Origin: Lachnospiraceae bacterium
GTDB lineage: Bacteria; Bacillota; Clostridia; Lachnospirales; Lachnospiraceae
Assembly: GCA_024403585.1 (NCBI GenBank)
Contig: JAKSRN010000083.1
Coordinates: forward strand, 1-7,934
Direction of reading: 5' to 3'
Length of the DNA: 7,934 bases
A program made the position numbers and the translations under genes. Positions 1 to 4,999 of this stretch are shown here, piece after piece. Under the pieces are notes generated by a model. That model worked only from the letters and a program-made list of their open reading frames with translations. It was not told the origin of the DNA and made no database searches. Every line of letters starts with the position of its first letter. Within the stretch, counting starts at the first letter, position 1.

Positions 1-87
1 GATAAAGAGATGCAGGTGAAGAAACTGAAAAAATGGCATAGAGCAGTAGAGGCGACCAGAGACTGGGCTCGAGAGGAATCAATATAA
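1..87 (+). CDS. C-terminal end of an upstream gene, possibly glycerol kinase (FGGY family)
   Basis: An open frame enters from the left edge and stops at TAA (85-87), giving 28 residues that end WAREESI. The pattern K-L-x-x-W-x-x-A-V-x-A-T with an acidic/basic tail resembles the last helix of bacterial glycerol kinases (from memory, K-L-Y-x-G-W-K-x-A-V-x-A-T in Bacillus-type GlpK). If so, the enzyme phosphorylates glycerol to glycerol-3-phosphate in the cytoplasm. The thioesterase ATG follows after only 2 nt, so the two genes are almost certainly co-transcribed. Only a short tail is visible and no catalytic residue lies inside the window, so the family call is tentative; the presence of a coding end is much safer than its name. 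Confidence 0.5.
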   Translation, partial: DKEMQVKKLKKWHRAVEATRDWAREESI

Positions 88-89
88 AA

Positions 90-554
90 ATGGAACTGTT
101 GGATACAATGTCATTCAAAGAAGCACTGGAAGCTGCACTGGATGGTCAGCGCAGCAATGAAACACAAAAGAGACGCATGAATGCCAGCCTGGATCTTCAC
201 GTGCTGGATTGTGATGAGGAGAATAAAAGCTGGGCAGAGTATTCCTATGAGCTGAAGGAATGCCATCTGAATCCTTATGATGGGATTCACGGGGGTGTGA
301 TCTGTGCTTTGGCAGATACCTGCGGCGGAGTGGCTATAGCGGTGGTGTCAGGCAGAATGCCTTCCACCACAGACCTGTCCTGTAGTTACCTGCGTCCGAT
401 GAACGGGAACTCTTTTCGGATCCGTGTGGACCTGAATCAGATCGGAAATCGTCTGGCAGGCTGTTCCTGCTCTGTTTATGAGCAGGAGAGCGGTAAACTT
501 TGTGTTACCTGTATGCTGAAGTATATTCTGCTGAACAGACCAACAGCATTATAA
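90..554 (+). CDS. PaaI-family hotdog-fold thioesterase
   Basis: Encodes 154 residues, the usual size of a single hotdog domain. The signature is HGGV at residues 67-70 followed by an ALADT helix (73-77); this segment builds the central hotdog helix and carries the catalytic-site Asp/Glu region in PaaI/YdiI-type acyl-CoA thioesterases. The strand TTDLSCSYLRP (93-103) is the typical second motif. Expected role: hydrolysis of a small or aromatic acyl-CoA thioester in the cytoplasm as a homotetramer; the substrate cannot be read from sequence. The start ATG lies 2 nt after the upstream stop. The nearest ribosome site, GAGAGG at 71-76, is rather far away (13 nt), so translation may depend on coupling. 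An in-frame ATG at 108 is possible but has no better site. Confidence 0.85.
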   Translation: MELLDTMSFKEALEAALDGQRSNETQKRRMNASLDLHVLDCDEENKSWAEYSYELKECHLNPYDGIHGGVICALADTCGGVAIAVVSGRMPSTTDLSCSYLRPMNGNSFRIRVDLNQIGNRLAGCSCSVYEQESGKLCVTCMLKYILLNRPTAL

Positions 555-628
555 TCAGGAACTGTCCCCCTCCTATATAGGAAGGGGTAAAGAGGAGGCT
601 GAGTTTCTGCCAAAACTGCGACTTGAAT
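549..628 (+). ncRNA. Leader motif copy A (hairpin plus GACTTGAAT) upstream of the XRE gene
   Basis: Seen: TATAAT (550-555, overlapping the thioesterase stop codon), then TGTCCCCCTCC opening a hairpin at 566-587 (CCCC/GGGG base, one internal mismatch, CCTATATAGG top), then GACTTGAAT at 620-628. The same order and nearly the same sequences recur before malQ at 1227-1303. There is no T-run after the hairpin, so it is not a standard terminator. No good -35 was found. The repeated arrangement suggests a shared cis-regulatory RNA or a small dispersed repeat. I do not recognise it as a known riboswitch class. Confidence 0.4.
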
Positions 629-667
629 GGCATAACAAGATTGATCATATAGTCAGGAGGAAAGACA

Positions 668-1225
668 ATGGCTGTAAAGAAGGTTGGAACACTGATCAAA
701 GAAGCAAGAACCAATGCGGGTATGACCCAGGAACAGCTGGCAAGAAAGGTTGCCGGTGCTACTGCTGCTGATATCGGTAAGGCAGAGCGTGGTGAAAAAG
801 CATTGACTCAGGAACAGCTGAAAGCAATTGCAAAGGCAACTGGCGTAACCCAGAAATCACTGCTGGATGCAGCCAAAGGTACTTCTGCTTCTTCTACCGC
901 TGCAAAGAAACCGGCAGCAAAGAAACCGACAACGGCGAAAAAACCTGCTGCAAAGAAACCAGCGGCAGTTACAGCTTCCAATCTCACTGCAACAGAGAAA
1001 AAACTGGTAGAACTCCATAGAGCAGCTACTGCAAAGGACAGAAAACTGGCTAAGACCATTCTTCAGGGCAACTATCAGATTTCAGAGATCTTGTTGGAAC
1101 TGTTGGGCGGAAAGCTATCCCTGAAACCAAGCAGAGCGATGGTTGGGGATGAGCAGGGAGTCACTGCAGATACTATTACAGATCTTCTTGGTTCGATTAT
1201 TGGAAACGTTCCGGATGAGAAATAA
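668..1225 (+). CDS. XRE-family HTH protein with Lys/Ala/Pro histone-like linker
   Basis: Encodes 185 residues in three parts. Residues 6-66 form a cro/CI-type helix-turn-helix (IKEARTNAGMTQEQLARKV, then a recognition-helix region at 33-42 and LKAIAKATGV). Residues 70-100 form a low-complexity linker with four AKKPA-like units, resembling histone H1 or HU tails and likely binding DNA non-specifically. Residues 105-185 form a helical C-terminal part with an HRAATAKDRKLAKTILQG segment and a hydrophobic LLELLGG stretch, possibly for oligomerisation. AGGAGG at 655-660, 7 nt from the ATG, fixes the start. No membrane segment or signal peptide is seen. Probably a cytoplasmic DNA-binding regulator or nucleoid-associated protein; the target is unknown. 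It lies between two copies of a shared leader motif, so it may act on its own leader or on malQ, but that is inference. Confidence 0.85.
   Translation: MAVKKVGTLIKEARTNAGMTQEQLARKVAGATAADIGKAERGEKALTQEQLKAIAKATGVTQKSLLDAAKGTSASSTAAKKPAAKKPTTAKKPAAKKPAAVTASNLTATEKKLVELHRAATAKDRKLAKTILQGNYQISEILLELLGGKLSLKPSRAMVGDEQGVTADTITDLLGSIIGNVPDEK
904..966 (+). repeat. In-gene direct repeats coding for AKKPA units
   Basis: Four imperfect copies of a unit of about 15-18 bp (forms of GCAAAGAAACCGGCA) code for the Lys/Pro/Ala linker. Short units of this type can expand or contract by replication slippage without breaking the frame. Confidence 0.7.
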
Positions 1226-1226
1226 A

Positions 1227-1303
1227 GTATAACCAGAAGGAGATGTCCCCCTCCTCTATAGGAGGGGAAAAATACAAGTCTCCGCAGGAATTACGACTTG
1301 AAT
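1227..1303 (+). ncRNA. Leader motif copy B (hairpin plus GACTTGAAT) upstream of malQ
   Basis: Seen: TATAAC (1228-1233) just after the XRE stop codon, TGTCCCCCTCC, a perfect 8-bp hairpin CCCCTCCT/AGGAGGGG (1248-1255 with 1260-1267, loop CTAT), then CAAGTC (1275-1280), which pairs with GACTTG (1295-1300) in a second hairpin. It matches copy A before the XRE gene in order and sequence, mainly at the C-rich arm and at GACTTGAAT. The G-rich arm AGGAGGGG looks like a Shine-Dalgarno held in a stem. Function unknown. Confidence 0.4.
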
Positions 1304-1314
1304 AAAAATGACAG

Positions 1315-1354
1315 ACACAGGCAGGGGCAGAAATGTTCCTGCCTGTGTGGAGGT
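1315..1354 (+). promoter_or_regulatory. 11-bp hairpin abutting the malQ ribosome-binding site
   Basis: ACACAGGCAGG (1315-1325) pairs perfectly with CCTGCCTGTGT (1338-1348) around a 12-nt loop. The ribosome site GGAGGT (1349-1354) starts at the very next base, 8 nt before the malQ ATG. Placed here, the stem could limit 30S loading, protect the 5' end after processing, or block an upstream ribosome. No T-run follows, so it is not a terminator. Confidence 0.6.
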
Positions 1355-1362
1355 AACTGGAT

Positions 1363-2877
1363 ATGAAAAAAGAGATGAAAAGAAGTAGCGGAATTTTGAT
1401 GCCGATCTTTTCCCTTCCGTCAAATTGGGGAATCGGAACTCTTGGAGAGGCAGCATATTCCTTTGTGGATTTTCTTGCAGAAGCAGGTCAGAGCTGGTGG
1501 CAGATGCTGCCGGTGGGGCCGACCGGCTATGGTGATTCTCCTTATCAAAGCTATTCTTCTTTTGCCGGTAATCCATATCTGATCGATCTGGATCTTCTGA
1601 TCCGGGATGGATTGCTGAAAGAGGAGGAAGTGGCTGCGTACGATTGGGGACAGGATCCGGAGCATGTGGATTACGGAAAGATGTTTGAGAACAGAAGGAA
1701 GATCCTGCACAAGGCGTATCTTCGCGGTATTCAGAAATACAGAGGAGAATTTGGTCGCTTTTACAGAGAACAGGAAGGCTGGCTGGGTGAGTATGCTTTG
1801 TTTATGGCTTTGAAAGAACACTATGGTTTCAAAGCCTGGACAGAATGGCCGGATGAGGGAATTCGTCTCCATAAAAAGGATTCTCTGGATATTTGCCGTT
1901 TTGTGCTCAGAGAGAGCATGGAGTTTTATGCTTTTCTGCAATATCTCTTTTTTACTCAGTGGGAGAGCCTTAGAGAGTATGCCAGATCAAAGGGGATCAG
2001 CCTGATTGGGGATATTCCGATCTATGTAGCGTTGGATTCTGCAGATGTCTGGTCAGATCCGGAATGGTTCCTGCTGGACAGTGATAACCGACCTGTATGG
2101 GTTGCTGGTGTTCCGCCGGATTATTTTACTGCGGATGGACAGTTGTGGGGCAATCCTCTTTATAACTGGCCGGCTATGGAACAGAATGGTTACAGCTGGT
2201 GGGTAAGAAGAATGAAAGGGGCGGCAAGACTTTTCGATGTGATCCGAATCGATCATTTCAGAGGTTTTGAAGCTTATTGGGCAGTTCCTGCCGGGGCAAC
2301 AACTGCAAAAGGAGGACAGTGGGTAGAAGGACCGGGGATGAAGGTGATCCGGGTTCTGAAAGAAGCATGTCCGGAGATTGATTTTATTGCTGAGGATCTT
2401 GGCTACATTACAGAGGAACTGCAGGCATTTCTGGAAGCATCTGAATTGCCGGGAATGAAGGTTCTGGAATTTGCTTTTGATTCAAGAGAGGCAGCGGATT
2501 ATAATCCGGATACTTATCCTTCTCACAGTGTCTGCTATGCGGGTACTCACGATAATCCACCACTGGCACTCTGGAAAGAGGAGGCTGATCCGGCAGATAT
2601 TCAGCTGGCTCTTGACTATCTTGGACTGGAATCTAAAGAAGGACTGGAATGGGCCATGCTGCAGGCTGGAATGAGATCGGCCAGCAATCTTTTTGTGGCA
2701 CAGATGCAGGATTATCTGGAACTGGGAGCGGGCAGCCGACTGAACCAGCCAGGAAAGATGGGCGGTTTCTGGTCCTGGAGAATGAAAGCAGGAGCAGCAG
2801 ATGGAAAACTGGCTGAAAAAATTGCTGCGCTGACAAGAGAAACAGGCAGGAATCCCACGCCGCGGCAAGAACGCTAG
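1363..2877 (+). CDS. malQ: 4-alpha-glucanotransferase (amylomaltase, GH77)
   Basis: Encodes 504 residues, the normal length for bacterial amylomaltases. It transfers alpha-1,4-glucan segments between maltooligosaccharides and releases glucose, in the cytoplasm, during maltodextrin or glycogen use. Visible GH77 marks: N-terminal GILMPIFSLPSNWGIGTLG (10-28), the WWQMLPVGPTGYGDSPYQ region (45-62), the nucleophile D297 in RIDHFRG, the acid/base E344 in AEDLG, and the transition-state Asp D397 in GTHDN (394-398). The start is set by GGAGGT 8 nt upstream. The residues after HDN are PP rather than the common DT, and the tail NPTPRQER runs a little past the usual end; both look tolerable. A structured leader precedes it and a strong terminator follows. 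No other maltodextrin gene (phosphorylase, ABC transporter) is visible in the window. Confidence 0.96.
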   Translation: MKKEMKRSSGILMPIFSLPSNWGIGTLGEAAYSFVDFLAEAGQSWWQMLPVGPTGYGDSPYQSYSSFAGNPYLIDLDLLIRDGLLKEEEVAAYDWGQDPEHVDYGKMFENRRKILHKAYLRGIQKYRGEFGRFYREQEGWLGEYALFMALKEHYGFKAWTEWPDEGIRLHKKDSLDICRFVLRESMEFYAFLQYLFFTQWESLREYARSKGISLIGDIPIYVALDSADVWSDPEWFLLDSDNRPVWVAGVPPDYFTADGQLWGNPLYNWPAMEQNGYSWWVRRMKGAARLFDVIRIDHFRGFEAYWAVPAGATTAKGGQWVEGPGMKVIRVLKEACPEIDFIAEDLGYITEELQAFLEASELPGMKVLEFAFDSREAADYNPDTYPSHSVCYAGTHDNPPLALWKEEADPADIQLALDYLGLESKEGLEWAMLQAGMRSASNLFVAQMQDYLELGAGSRLNQPGKMGGFWSWRMKAGAADGKLAEKIAALTRETGRNPTPRQER

Positions 2878-2888
2878 AGGCGTTCTTG
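2866..2888. repeat. 9-bp inverted repeat spanning the malQ stop codon
   Basis: CAAGAACGC (2866-2874) and GCGTTCTTG (2880-2888) are perfect complements around TAGAG, which contains the malQ stop. No T-run follows. It stands just ahead of the main terminator and may protect the mRNA 3' end. Confidence 0.5.
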
Positions 2889-2901
2889 AACGATATACGC
2901 G

Positions 2902-2938
2902 AAAAAGCTGACACGGAATCGTTCCATGTCAGCTTTTT
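2902..2938. terminator. Bidirectional intrinsic terminator between malQ and the PspC gene
   Basis: AAAAAGCTGACA (2902-2913) pairs with TGTCAGCTTTTT (2927-2938), extended inside by GGAA/TTCC after one mismatch and closed by a TCG loop. A-runs and T-runs flank it symmetrically, so it can serve malQ on the plus strand and the convergent PspC gene on the minus strand. Confidence 0.85.
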
Positions 2939-3012
2939 GCGTCTCGTTATGGACTTTAGTCTGGTGAGCCCATTGGAGTTTTTCACTGATCCGAAAAATG
3001 GAAATGGGCGAA

Positions 3013-3213
3013 TCAGTCTTCGTAATCAATATAATCGTCTTCCGGCATGATGCATGCAGCAAGGATATAAGCCAGTAATCCGCTGCCACCCATGCAGCAG
3101 AATAAGATCAGAGCAACGCGGACGATTGTGGAATCAATTCCGAAATACTCTGCAATACCTCCGCATACACCAGCGATTTTTTTGTCATTACTGCTTTTAC
3201 ATAATTTTTTCAT
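3013..3213 (-). CDS. PspC-domain small membrane protein
   Basis: Encodes 66 residues, essentially one PspC domain. Seen: N-terminal K-L-x-x-S-x-x-D-K-K (3-12), the hallmark IAGVCGGIAEYFGID (13-27), a hydrophobic membrane segment at about 30-55 and an acidic tail MPEDDYIDYED. In the phage-shock family PspC responds to envelope stress; stand-alone mini-PspC proteins are common in Firmicutes and their roles are poorly known. Expected to sit in the cytoplasmic membrane. On the minus strand AAGGA (3225-3221) lies 7 nt before the ATG, which fixes the start. It diverges from the alpha/beta-hydrolase gene, with about 200 nt of shared upstream DNA, and likely ends at the shared terminator near 2902-2938. 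Confidence 0.93.
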   Translation of the reverse strand: MKKLCKSSNDKKIAGVCGGIAEYFGIDSTIVRVALILFCCMGGSGLLAYILAACIMPEDDYIDYED

Positions 3214-3243
3214 AAACAGGTCCTTCTTTCTTCTCTATCATTC

Positions 3244-3290
3244 GGAAGCTGTCGGCTTCCTGGGTAATTGTTTCTGATAAGTCTATTATA
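3244..3290 (-). promoter_or_regulatory. Possible -10 box and small leader hairpin for the PspC gene
   Basis: Read on the minus strand, TATAAT lies at 3290-3285, about 70 nt before the PspC ATG, followed by a 6-bp hairpin GGAAGC/GCTTCC (3260-3244). No clear TTGACA is found 16-18 bp upstream of the -10, so the promoter is only suggested. Confidence 0.3.
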
Positions 3291-3361
3291 GGTGAAAGTG
3301 ACTGAAAAAAACAGGTCATTTTTCGAGGAATAGGTGTTTCTATTATGTAAAAATGGAGAAA

Positions 3362-3380
3362 ATGTACTATAATAGTACAT
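3362..3380 (+). promoter_or_regulatory. 19-bp perfect palindrome over the -10 box of the hydrolase gene (candidate operator)
   Basis: ATGTACTATAATAGTACAT is two 9-bp arms around a single A. Its centre contains a consensus -10, TATAAT (3368-3373), correctly placed for a start near 3380 and 23 nt before the ribosome site. No good -35 is seen at 16-18 bp. A dimeric repressor sitting on the -10 would block RNA polymerase. The symmetry is of the sort used by GntR- or TetR-type regulators, but no regulator gene is next to it. Confidence 0.5.
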
Positions 3381-3417
3381 GCAGTTGAGGAAATACTGGA
3401 ACAGGAGGCGGTATGCT

Positions 3418-4317
3418 ATGAAATGTTTTGAGATAAAATCTGAATTTGATGGACTGAAGCTGGAAGCTGCGATGATCGAACCGGCAGGGGAGCCGAAAGC
3501 GATCATTGCGATTTCCCATGGAATGTGTGAACACAAAGAGCGCTATTTTGATTTCATGGAATTTCTTGCAGAGGCAGGTTATGTCTGCGTGATCCATGAT
3601 CACAGGGGCCATGGTGGAAGTGTAGAGAGTCCTGAAGATTACGGATACTTTTATACAGAGGATCATCATGGTATTGTGGAGGATCTTCATCAGGTGATCG
3701 CCGGAGTCAAGGCGGAATATCCTGATCTTCCGGTATATCTTTTCAGTCACAGTATGGGAACACTGGTAGCAAGATGTTATATCAAAAAATACGATTCAGA
3801 GATTGAGAAACTGGTCCTCTGTGGTCCTCCTACCAGACTGGCAACGGTAAGATTCGGCCTTGTGGCAGGCAAGCTGATGAATCCTTTTGTGAAGAAAAAG
3901 AAAGCCAATCTTTTGTTAACCCTTATGGCATTCGGATCTTATCCGAAAAAATTTCCGGAGGGAGAATCCTGGCTTTCTAAAAACCAGGAGAACGCAGAGG
4001 CTTATGGTGCAGATCCGATGTGTAATTTCTTCTTTACTACCAACGGCTATATCAATCTGGCAAAGATGCAGATCGATGCTTTTGTTAACAAAGACTGGAA
4101 TGTGCAGAATCCGTCTCTTCCAATCCTTCTTATTGCCGGAAGTGAGGATCCGGTAATCCAGAGTAAGAAACTTTTCAGGGAACTGGTGGAGTTCCTGAAA
4201 GAGACAGGATATAAGAATGTGTATCATAAGCTCTATACGGGATTACGACATGAGCTCCTGAATGAGAAAGAGAATATGATGATCTATAAAGATGTGTTGC
4301 GGTTCTTCGAAAAATAA
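3418..4317 (+). CDS. Alpha/beta-hydrolase, monoacylglycerol-lipase/lysophospholipase type (S33-like)
   Basis: Encodes 299 residues from the ATG at 3418, chosen because AGGAGG (3403-3408) lies 9 nt before it; an in-frame ATG at 3379 would put this site inside the gene. Alpha/beta-hydrolase marks: oxyanion-hole HGMCEHKERY (34-43), DHRGHGGS (61-68), nucleophile elbow SHSMG with Ser112 (a GxSxG variant with Ser in the first place), acid Asp244 in GSEDPV and His278 in GLRHELLNE. The cap region (about 140-215) fits monoglyceride lipases or lysophospholipases. Expected to cleave a carboxylic ester of a small lipid in the cytoplasm; the exact substrate is not readable. No signal peptide is seen. It is transcribed alone, from a promoter with a palindromic operator-like site, and ends at the hairpin 4333-4369. 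Confidence 0.92.
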   Translation: MKCFEIKSEFDGLKLEAAMIEPAGEPKAIIAISHGMCEHKERYFDFMEFLAEAGYVCVIHDHRGHGGSVESPEDYGYFYTEDHHGIVEDLHQVIAGVKAEYPDLPVYLFSHSMGTLVARCYIKKYDSEIEKLVLCGPPTRLATVRFGLVAGKLMNPFVKKKKANLLLTLMAFGSYPKKFPEGESWLSKNQENAEAYGADPMCNFFFTTNGYINLAKMQIDAFVNKDWNVQNPSLPILLIAGSEDPVIQSKKLFRELVEFLKETGYKNVYHKLYTGLRHELLNEKENMMIYKDVLRFFEK

Positions 4318-4325
4318 ACCATAAC

Positions 4326-4371
4326 AAAAAAGAAGCCTGATCGATATGATTTTTTCATCGATCAGGCTTTT
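4326..4371. terminator. Bidirectional intrinsic terminator, stronger on the minus strand
   Basis: AAGCCTGATCGAT (4333-4345) pairs perfectly with ATCGATCAGGCTT (4357-4369), a 13-bp stem. On the plus strand only TTTTA follows, which is enough to end the hydrolase gene weakly. On the minus strand the stem is followed by C and then six Ts (4331-4326), a classical terminator for the leftward RNA described next. Confidence 0.85.
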
Positions 4372-4393
4372 AGTGAATTTCCTGTAATTTCAT
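4370..4393 (-). CDS. Mini-ORF MKLQEIH at the 3' end of the leftward RNA
   Basis: ATG at 4393-4391, stop TAA at 4372-4370, coding for seven residues. The ribosome site GAAGGT (4406-4401) lies about 7 nt upstream, an ideal spacing. The stop codon directly abuts the terminator stem (4369), so a terminating ribosome would cover the hairpin and could affect termination. The peptide matches nothing I know; the position looks like a leader peptide but no downstream gene on this strand would be controlled by it. Confidence 0.3.
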   Translation of the reverse strand: MKLQEIH

Positions 4394-4444
4394 GTTGTAC
4401 ACCTTCGCTTTCTTTAATTATGAGTGGTGGCTAATTATTTTTTC

Positions 4445-4583
4445 GGACCGTACCTCCCTGGATTATTTGTTTTGGTTTGGTTTTAAAAAATTTAAGTAAT
4501 TGTTGGACCGTACCTCCCTGGATTATTTGGGTTTGGTTTGAAAAATTAAGTAATTGTTGGACCGTACCTCCTTGGATTATTTG
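4445..4583. repeat. Three tandem direct repeats of a 25-bp core with related spacers
   Basis: The core begins GGACCGTACCTCC and ends TGGATTATTTG (plus strand), at 4445-4469, 4505-4529 and 4559-4583. The first two are identical and the third differs by one base (C to T). The 35- and 29-nt spacers are also alike (GGTTTGG, then A-rich, then TTAAGTAATTGTT), so the true units are about 60 and 54 bp. Read on the minus strand each core carries GGGAGGT or AAGGAGGT. Confidence 0.9.
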
Positions 4584-4599
4584 TTTTGATGGAATGTAA

Positions 4600-4608
4600 C
4601 TATTTCAT
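4600..4608 (-). CDS. Minimal start-stop ORF (Met-Lys-stop) in the leftward RNA
   Basis: On the minus strand GGAGG (4621-4617) is followed after exactly 8 nt by ATG AAA TAG. The ribosome site and spacing are as good as those of real genes nearby, yet the frame ends after two codons. Such minimal ORFs can hold ribosomes or trigger drop-off. It may also be chance; no conservation can be checked here. Confidence 0.25.
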   Translation of the reverse strand: MK

Positions 4609-4709
4609 TGGTCCATCCTCCACTTTCTATAGATAAGTCCTTCTTGTAATAAATATAGTGGCTTAACCAGTTGTTCTTGTGAAGAAGTTGTTATCTATTT
4701 GATGGTTTT

Positions 4710-4738
4710 ATATTATCTCATAATAATAATAATGTCAA
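4710..4738 (-). promoter_or_regulatory. Near-consensus sigma-70/A promoter for the leftward RNA
   Basis: On the minus strand: TTGACA (4738-4733), a 17-bp spacer, TAATAT (4715-4710). The -35 is perfect, the -10 has five of six best bases if scored loosely against TATAAT (TA at the start, T at the end), and the spacing is ideal. Predicted start near 4703. The spacer is largely a TTA/ATT microsatellite. This is the best promoter in the window. Confidence 0.75.
4720..4733. repeat. Trinucleotide (ATT/TAA) microsatellite in the promoter spacer
   Basis: Four ATT units (minus strand) fill most of the 17-bp space between -35 and -10 of the leftward promoter. Gain or loss of one unit would give 20- or 14-bp spacing. 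Confidence 0.7.
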
Positions 4739-4999
4739 TAAGAAATCAGAAAATAATTGAAAAATATTTTAAAACACAGATAAATAGTGATGGATAACAT
4801 ATATAACTGATAATAAATGGCGCCGCCGCGAAAGTATCAGACAGGATGACGCGTCGGAATTGTATTCTTTACAAAGAAATCAAAAGGTGACACAATACAA
4901 ACAGGATTCCATATATGCCCTGGTCAGCAAAGATGGAGGCCTGAACATTAGGAAATCAGTAAAACAAAAGGTATTAGACCAGAAGAAAGGAAGAAAGAT
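4739..4999. other. Non-coding stretch upstream of the nitroreductase gene
   Basis: About 260 nt. The left half is very AT-rich and holds only a weak plus-strand promoter candidate (TTGAAA at 4757-4762; -10 poor). At 4819-4857 there is an abrupt GC-rich patch: CCGCCGCG (4823-4830) pairs with CGCGTCGG (4850-4857) with one mismatch, and TATC (4835-4838) pairs with GATG (4845-4848), giving a stacked hairpin. A plus frame is open from 4791 to 5003 but lacks ATG and a ribosome site. AAAGGA just before 5000 is the nitroreductase ribosome site. Confidence 0.5.

Larger units (their letters stand above)
4326..4703 (-). ncRNA. Predicted leftward RNA of about 375 nt with five Shine-Dalgarno modules
   Basis: Bounded by a near-consensus promoter (4738-4710) and a hairpin/T6 terminator (4369-4326). 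Inside, read on the minus strand, are five purine-rich ribosome-site cores at 4621-4617 (GGAGG), 4573-4566 (AAGGAGGT, the full complement of the 16S anti-SD), 4518-4512 and 4458-4452 (GGGAGGT), and 4406-4401 (GAAGGT). The first and last have ATGs at ideal distance that open tiny ORFs. The middle three sit in near-identical repeats with no ATG, GTG or TTG in reach. No ORF of normal size is present. Possible roles: 30S or anti-SD decoy, translation-responsive regulatory RNA, or mRNA of very short peptides. I do not recognise a known RNA family. The strand call rests on promoter and terminator together. Confidence 0.55.

Noticed and set aside
550..555. TATAAT as a stand-alone promoter for the XRE gene
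   Set aside because: No TTGACA-like box at 16-18 bp upstream; it is noted only as part of the shared leader motif.
555..660. Known riboswitch (TPP, SAM, FMN, c-di-GMP, purine) in the leader motifs
   Set aside because: None of the conserved core sequences of these classes is present.
808..1059. Antisense ORF across the XRE gene linker
   Set aside because: An Ala/Phe-rich product arising from the opposite strand of the AAG/GCA-rich repeat; no ribosome site, a shadow of the real gene.
1420..2868. Long minus-strand ORFs inside malQ
   Set aside because: They overlap a clear, complete GH77 enzyme and show no family motifs or ribosome sites.
3379..4317. Longer start (ATG 3379) for the alpha/beta-hydrolase
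   Set aside because: It lies at the end of the palindrome near the expected transcript start, has no ribosome site, and would place the strong AGGAGG (3403-3408) inside the gene. ATG 3418 is better.
4445..4583. CRISPR array from three regularly spaced 25-bp repeats
   Set aside because: The spacers are similar to each other, only three units exist, lengths differ (35 and 29 nt), and no cas gene is near. This is a simple tandem repeat.
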